Positions 7,370 to 10,648 of a DNA stretch of 10,648 bases are shown in pieces (positions within the stretch are counted from its first letter, which is position 1; each line of letters begins with the position of its first letter). The translations under genes and the position numbers were made by a program. The stretch comes from Ignavibacteriaceae bacterium (GTDB lineage: Bacteria; Bacteroidota; Ignavibacteria; Ignavibacteriales; Ignavibacteriaceae): NCBI GenBank assembly GCA_031292465.1, contig JARLHB010000152.1:1-10648 (forward strand), read 5' to 3'. The notes beneath the pieces are model-generated. The model worked only from the letters and a program-made list of their open reading frames with translations. It ran no database searches and was not told the DNA's origin.

Positions 7370-7400
7370 GGAAACCGAAAGTGTTTATTTCGTTTCCAAA
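7370..7400 (-). promoter_or_regulatory. Putative TetR operator, promoter-overlapping box
   Basis: Read on the minus strand: TTTGGAAAC, 11 variable bases, TTTCGGTTTCC. The inverted repeat GGAAAC-N16-GTTTCC has the same spacing as the box at 7284-7314. Its first bases are the TTTG of the promoter -7 element, so a bound protein would cover the expected transcription start. Confidence 0.62.
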
Positions 7401-7427
7401 CTTATTACATTAAAGCAGAAAAGTCAA
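7397..7427 (-). promoter_or_regulatory. Promoter candidate for tetR and the efflux operon
   Basis: On the minus strand TTG (7427-7425), 20 bases, then TAAGTTTG (7404-7397) fits the Bacteroidota -33/-7 consensus TTTG-N19-21-TAnnTTTG. The same bases can be read as a sigma-70-like TTGACT-N17-TAAGTT. It is the best promoter match seen, and it lies 132-162 bases before the tetR ATG. Confidence 0.5.
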
Positions 7428-7531
7428 TATGGACGGGTTAAAACTTGATTTACGGCAAATATATTTGATATATGGTAATTTGTAGTTTTGGATGCGACAT
7501 TATTGCTATACGAATGCCAAATTAGCAGACT

Positions 7532-9088
7532 TTAATTTGTTTCTATATTTTGTTCGTAGAGATCCCTGAATTTTTTTATTGCTCCAAAGATCGATTCGGC
7601 AATTTGCGACTGCCCTTTAGAGGAACTTAAATAGTTTTCATCTTTTCTGTTTGACAGGAAACCTGTTTCAATCAATACACTCGGCATTGATGCACCGACA
7701 AGTACATAAAACCCTGCCTGTTTCACTCCCCTTGGTTCAATAGATCTGTCTTTTTCAACTTCTTTATTAACAAAATCCGCAAATTTTTCTGAATAACGCA
7801 TATAAGACGATTGAGCCATACTAACCAGAATAAAATTTTCATCGGTTAATTTTTGATACCTGGCAGGGTTGTCTTCATATTTAATAACACTATTTTCACG
7901 CGAAGCAATTGAGATTGCCTCCTTTGTTCTGCCAGGCCTTAAGAGATACACTTCCAGGCCATTTGCATTGCTCGGCTTTTCAGGTGTTGCATTACAATGG
8001 ATGGAAATAAAAAGTTTGCCCCCTGCTTCATTTGCTATCTGCCCGCGCCTGTATAACTCTATAAACTTATCAGTCTTTCTTGTGTAAACTACTTTTACAT
8101 CTTTCATCTCTTCCTGAATATAACTGCCAAGTTTAAGAGCAACTGCCAGATTTACATCCTTTTCCTTAACTCCGTCGACGCCAAGAGTGCCGGAATCTTT
8201 CCCTCCGTGGCCTGCATCAATAACAATAACATTAAAATCCCACTTCTCTTTACCTTTTTTCTTAGCCGTATGACTTTCGAAAACCTTGTTGTAAAGAGCT
8301 ATCAAAAGGTCGTTGCTTTTATCAATATTAAGTACTTCACTGTTTGTATATTCTTTACCGACTCCTATTCTTACTTCCGTGTCTGATTTTACATTTTTTG
8401 CTTTTATCCACTTTATTAATCCCCCTGTAACATCATTGCTGTTTATTTTCGAAGTATCTGCATGAGCATTCCTGAAAACAACCGTTAAAACACCATCTTT
8501 AAATGAACTGTTATAAGAATAAATTCTTTTTTTTGAATTTACTCTTGCAAGTACGCCATTGGATTTTTCATCCAGGCTTATTCCTGTAATATCAAATGTA
8601 GAAGCCTTTGGCGGTTCCGGTTTGACAGCCGGGACGGCTTCACTCGCAGGCTTACTTTTTTTTATCACCAGCTTATCCGGCGGCTGAAAAGACATATCAA
8701 GCCCTGAAGCCTTTACCAAAGTCTCAAACGAATACTTTAAAGGAATATATATTTGCCCTTTTATTAAATATGTCGAAGTCGGAAGTTGAATAACGTTCTG
8801 TTCCCCACCGTCTTTTTTCTGAAGTACTAAGAATGGATCTTTTGCAGTAATATAAAGGACATAATCAGTAAAGCTAAGTTTTAACTTCTCTGTTTTTACA
8901 TCATAAGAGCTGTTAACCGATAAATCATCAGCCAGCGTTTTAACATCAAAATATATAGTTCCTTCCCGGCTGTATACGGGGATACTGTAAGTTTTTTTCC
9001 CGTAAATAACCTGAAGCTGTGTAACAGTCTGTGCTTTTAATATTACAATAAATAAACAAAGTAAGATAACCAGAAATGTTTTTTTCAT
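7532..9088 (-). CDS. Secreted N-acetylmuramoyl-L-alanine amidase (Amidase_3)
   Basis: This 518-residue protein cuts the bond between N-acetylmuramic acid and L-alanine in peptidoglycan, probably during cell separation or wall turnover. A signal peptide (1-20, ending LKAQ) sends it to the periplasm. Residues about 25-145 resemble the copper-amine-oxidase-N-like fold found in cell-wall enzymes (YFDVKTLADDL, YIPLKYSFETLVKASGL). A Lys/Pro/Ala-rich linker (144-163) leads to an AMIN-like beta domain (about 165-265). The catalytic Amidase_3 domain spans about 286-512. All zinc and catalytic residues are seen: His294 in DAGHGGKD, Glu309 in GVKEKDVNL, His364 in FISIHCNA and Glu474 in LIETGFLSN. It starts 20 bases after the methyltransferase gene, with only a poor ribosome binding site. 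The enzyme family is certain; the N-terminal domain names are less so. Confidence 0.94.
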   Translation of the reverse strand: MKKTFLVILLCLFIVILKAQTVTQLQVIYGKKTYSIPVYSREGTIYFDVKTLADDLSVNSSYDVKTEKLKLSFTDYVLYITAKDPFLVLQKKDGGEQNVIQLPTSTYLIKGQIYIPLKYSFETLVKASGLDMSFQPPDKLVIKKSKPASEAVPAVKPEPPKASTFDITGISLDEKSNGVLARVNSKKRIYSYNSSFKDGVLTVVFRNAHADTSKINSNDVTGGLIKWIKAKNVKSDTEVRIGVGKEYTNSEVLNIDKSNDLLIALYNKVFESHTAKKKGKEKWDFNVIVIDAGHGGKDSGTLGVDGVKEKDVNLAVALKLGSYIQEEMKDVKVVYTRKTDKFIELYRRGQIANEAGGKLFISIHCNATPEKPSNANGLEVYLLRPGRTKEAISIASRENSVIKYEDNPARYQKLTDENFILVSMAQSSYMRYSEKFADFVNKEVEKDRSIEPRGVKQAGFYVLVGASMPSVLIETGFLSNRKDENYLSSSKGQSQIAESIFGAIKKFRDLYEQNIETN

Positions 9089-9108
9089 TTACAAACTCAA
9101 GATAATTA

Positions 9109-9687
9109 TTATCCCAGAAACGGGATCATAAAACCTGTCTTTTTCTTATATGAATCGAAAGTATCCTTAAAATTCTTTGCAAGAAGTTTCTCTTCAAGTA
9201 AGGCCCTTAATATCAGCAGCGGTATTTCTATTATAGCTAAAGGAATAAGCACATAACTTAAGGTTGCTATGCCGGCGCCCAGGTCTAATAAAATTTGTGA
9301 AATATATTGCGGGTGGCGGATAACTTTAAAAGGGCCTGTTTCAATCAGTCTGTGATTTTTAAATATTAATATTTCCTGCGCATAATTATCACCCATTGTT
9401 TTATACGCCCATATCTGAACCCATGAAAAAACGATGTAAACTGTCAGGCCGATAAATCTTAATAACTGAAAAGAATTCTTATACTCAATAGTCCCAATTT
9501 GGAATAACGCCACTATTAATGCGATTAAAGTTATAGCTGAAAGTGTTAAAGGGACAGACTGCAGATATGTCTTAGGCTTCTCTTTTGTTCCAATTACGGA
9601 AGACCTTAATCCCTTTTTAGCTCCGCTGGAATTTGCAAAAAATGCTGCAATTACGTTTAAACCGGCAATTATGTTAATTGGGTCCAT
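9109..9687 (-). CDS. ICMT/PEMT-type integral membrane methyltransferase-like protein
   Basis: The 192-residue product has about four or five hydrophobic segments (near 3-20, 45-65, 74-94 and 132-162). The C-terminal signature GPFKVIRHPQY (118-128), followed by the acidic pair Glu165-Glu166 in LLEEKLL, is typical of isoprenylcysteine carboxyl methyltransferases and phospholipid N-methyltransferases, where it binds S-adenosylmethionine. Bacterial members act on lipids or other small hydrophobic molecules, and the substrate here is unknown. An in-frame ATG at 9738 would add 17 residues but overlaps the preceding gene by 43 bases, and its only GAGG is one base from the ATG. The ATG at 9687, 8 bases after the preceding stop, is preferred. 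It probably shares a transcript with the Trm112-like gene and the amidase. Confidence 0.82.
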   Translation of the reverse strand: MDPINIIAGLNVIAAFFANSSGAKKGLRSSVIGTKEKPKTYLQSVPLTLSAITLIALIVALFQIGTIEYKNSFQLLRFIGLTVYIVFSWVQIWAYKTMGDNYAQEILIFKNHRLIETGPFKVIRHPQYISQILLDLGAGIATLSYVLIPLAIIEIPLLILRALLEEKLLAKNFKDTFDSYKKKTGFMIPFLG

Positions 9688-9695
9688 AAATCTAC

Positions 9696-9911
9696 TTAGT
9701 CTATATTCTTCCCGTGCTTCAGCATAATTGCTTTCCATTCCTCAAGGCCAAGCTGCTCAGACTCTTCAATCAGCATTATAGGAATATCATTCTCTATCTT
9801 GTACCTTCTTCTCGTATTTTTATCCACAGAGACTAATGCATTCCCCTCAAGCACTAAATCAGCTTTAGTTTCGGGGCAGCATAGTATTTCAAGAAGTTCT
9901 TTACTTATCAT
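9696..9911 (-). CDS. Small Trm112/UPF0434 (YcaR)-like protein
   Basis: This 71-residue protein follows the Trm112/UPF0434 pattern: LLEILCCPETKADLVLEG at the start, a short beta section, and RRYKIENDIPIMLIEES matching the family's (Y/F)P(I/L).(D/N)GIP.ML..E. Eukaryotic and archaeal Trm112 activate methyltransferases; the bacterial role is mostly unknown. The family's CPxC is CPET here and the second cysteine pair is absent; only Cys11 and Cys12 remain, so a zinc knuckle is unlikely. The ATG at 9911 is chosen. A TTG at 9926 would add five residues (..KEEN), but neither start has a clear ribosome binding site. The next gene encodes a methyltransferase-like protein, 8 bases downstream, which is suggestive given the family's role as methyltransferase partner (inference). 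Confidence 0.78.
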   Translation of the reverse strand: MISKELLEILCCPETKADLVLEGNALVSVDKNTRRRYKIENDIPIMLIEESEQLGLEEWKAIMLKHGKNID

Positions 9912-9997
9912 ATTTTCTTCTTTCAATTTGATGGTTTAATTTAAAATTAAAAAAAGTTTTCGGCAAGCGGTTTAATGAAATTATAGGAAATAATAAA

Positions 9998-10567
9998 TCA
10001 CCGTAAATCTTTATGCCTGAAACACCCCTCTACATGATCATTTACAATACCGACAGCCTGCATAAACGAGTAACATATTGTTGAACCGACAAATTTGAAA
10101 CCGCGTTTCTTCAATTCTTTACTCATTATATCGGATTCCCTGGTAGTAACCGGTATTAGTGCCAGATTCTGCCGGGAATTTTGCAATGTTTTACCGCCCG
10201 TAAACTGCCATATATATTTATCAAAGCTGCCAAATTCTTCCTGTACAGCCATAAATGCTTTTGCATTAAGTACGGCAGAGTTAATCTTTAACCTGTTTCT
10301 TACAATCATGCTGTTGTTCATAAGCTCTTCAATTTTATTTTTATCATAAACAGCAATCTTTTTAGCGTTAAAGTTATCAAAGGCCTTCCGAAAATATTTA
10401 CGTTTTTTTAGTATTGTTATCCAGCTTAATCCCGCCTGAAAACCCTCAAGTAATAAGAATTCAAAAAGTATTTTGTCGTCATGGACGGGTACACCCCATT
10501 CATTATCATGGTATTCAATATATAAGGGATCATTAGTAGCCCATCCGCACCTTTGAAGATCTTTCAT
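9998..10567 (-). CDS. tag: DNA-3-methyladenine glycosylase I
   Basis: This 189-residue enzyme removes 3-methyladenine from alkylated DNA, starting base excision repair. It matches Escherichia coli Tag along its whole length: RCGWATNDPLYIEYHDNEWG (6-25), LEGFQAGLSWITILKKR (40-56), and KKRGFKFVGSTICYSFMQA (153-171) followed by VNDHVEGC. The zinc ligands Cys7, His20, His178 and Cys182 are all present. So are Glu41 and Trp49, the counterparts of the base-recognition residues Glu38 and Trp46. The length is normal and the gene looks intact. No Shine-Dalgarno sequence precedes the ATG at 10567. It is separated by 86 bases from the Trm112-like gene, with no convincing terminator, so read-through is possible. 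Confidence 0.96.
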   Translation of the reverse strand: MKDLQRCGWATNDPLYIEYHDNEWGVPVHDDKILFEFLLLEGFQAGLSWITILKKRKYFRKAFDNFNAKKIAVYDKNKIEELMNNSMIVRNRLKINSAVLNAKAFMAVQEEFGSFDKYIWQFTGGKTLQNSRQNLALIPVTTRESDIMSKELKKRGFKFVGSTICYSFMQAVGIVNDHVEGCFRHKDLR

Positions 10568-10587
10568 ATTTCAATGCCAGGTTATTA

Positions 10588-10614
10588 GATTTATTAACTC
10601 ACGTTACGCAAAAT
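10588..10614 (-). repeat. Short intergenic repeat, copy upstream of tag
   Basis: On the minus strand the core is TTTTGCGTAACGTGAGTTA, with 23 of 27 positions shared with 696-722 about 10 kb away. It lies 21-47 bases before the tag start codon, between the gene and its likely promoter region. A weak sigma-70-like pair (TTGCCT at 10645-10640, TTTATA at 10622-10617) lies just upstream, so the repeat would be in the tag mRNA leader or at its start. Confidence 0.5.
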
Positions 10615-10648
10615 GATATAAAAAGGATTAATTTATAGCAGGCAAAAA

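Noticed and set aside
7456..7467. CAAATATATTTG palindrome, giving TATATTTG on both strands
   Set aside because: It fits TAnnTTTG but has no TTG at the right distance on the minus strand, and no gene on the plus strand would use it.
9087..9104. Minus-strand TATCTTGAGTTTGTAAAT before the amidase, 15 of 18 positions like the dispersed repeat
   Set aside because: It lacks the TTTTGC half and the TAAC-N4-GTTA dyad, and in AT-rich DNA such a partial match can be chance.
9935..9951. TTTAATTT-A-AAATTAAA inverted repeat downstream of tag as a terminator
   Set aside because: The stem is entirely A/T with a one-base loop, too unstable to call a terminator.
1..10648. CRISPR array, tRNA or rRNA genes, transposase or integrase
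   Set aside because: No regularly spaced repeats, no tRNA-like or rRNA segments and no mobile-element protein were seen on reading both strands.

Overview
All recognisable genes in this AT-rich window lie on the minus strand, so transcription runs from the right end to the left. The organism looks like a Gram-negative of the Bacteroidota/Chlorobiota/Ignavibacteriota group. The support is a tripartite envelope efflux system, signal peptides ending in ...KAQ or ...NNAQ, weak or absent Shine-Dalgarno sequences on several genes, and one promoter matching the Bacteroidota TAnnTTTG element. This placement is inference; no marker gene settles it.

Right part (about 9,100-10,650): DNA-3-methyladenine glycosylase I (tag), then a small Trm112/UPF0434-like protein that has lost most zinc-ligand cysteines, then an ICMT/PEMT-type membrane methyltransferase. 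The methyltransferase is followed after 20 bases by a large secreted N-acetylmuramoyl-L-alanine amidase (7,532-9,088). The last three are closely spaced and are probably co-transcribed.

Middle and left part (805-7,430): a complete resistance-nodulation-division (RND) efflux locus in the order TetR regulator, TolC-type outer-membrane factor, periplasmic adaptor, inner-membrane RND pump. It ends in a strong intrinsic terminator four bases after the pump stop codon. Upstream of tetR are two 31-bp copies of one box, placed in opposite orientation around a central hairpin. The distal copy begins on the -7 element of the best promoter candidate. The simplest reading is that TetR represses its own promoter, and with it the pump operon, until a toxic ligand is bound.

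Left edge (1-804): the first 80 codons of an aldo/keto reductase run off the window. Between it and the efflux terminator is a 562-base gene-free stretch. It holds the decayed C-terminal tail of a different aldo/keto reductase, two stem-loops with matching outer arms, and two copies of a short repeat. A third copy of that repeat lies at the far right end, in front of tag.

Most of the window is conventional. The points most worth following are the symmetrical operator arrangement before tetR, the short dispersed repeat with its hairpins, and the aldo/keto reductase remnant.
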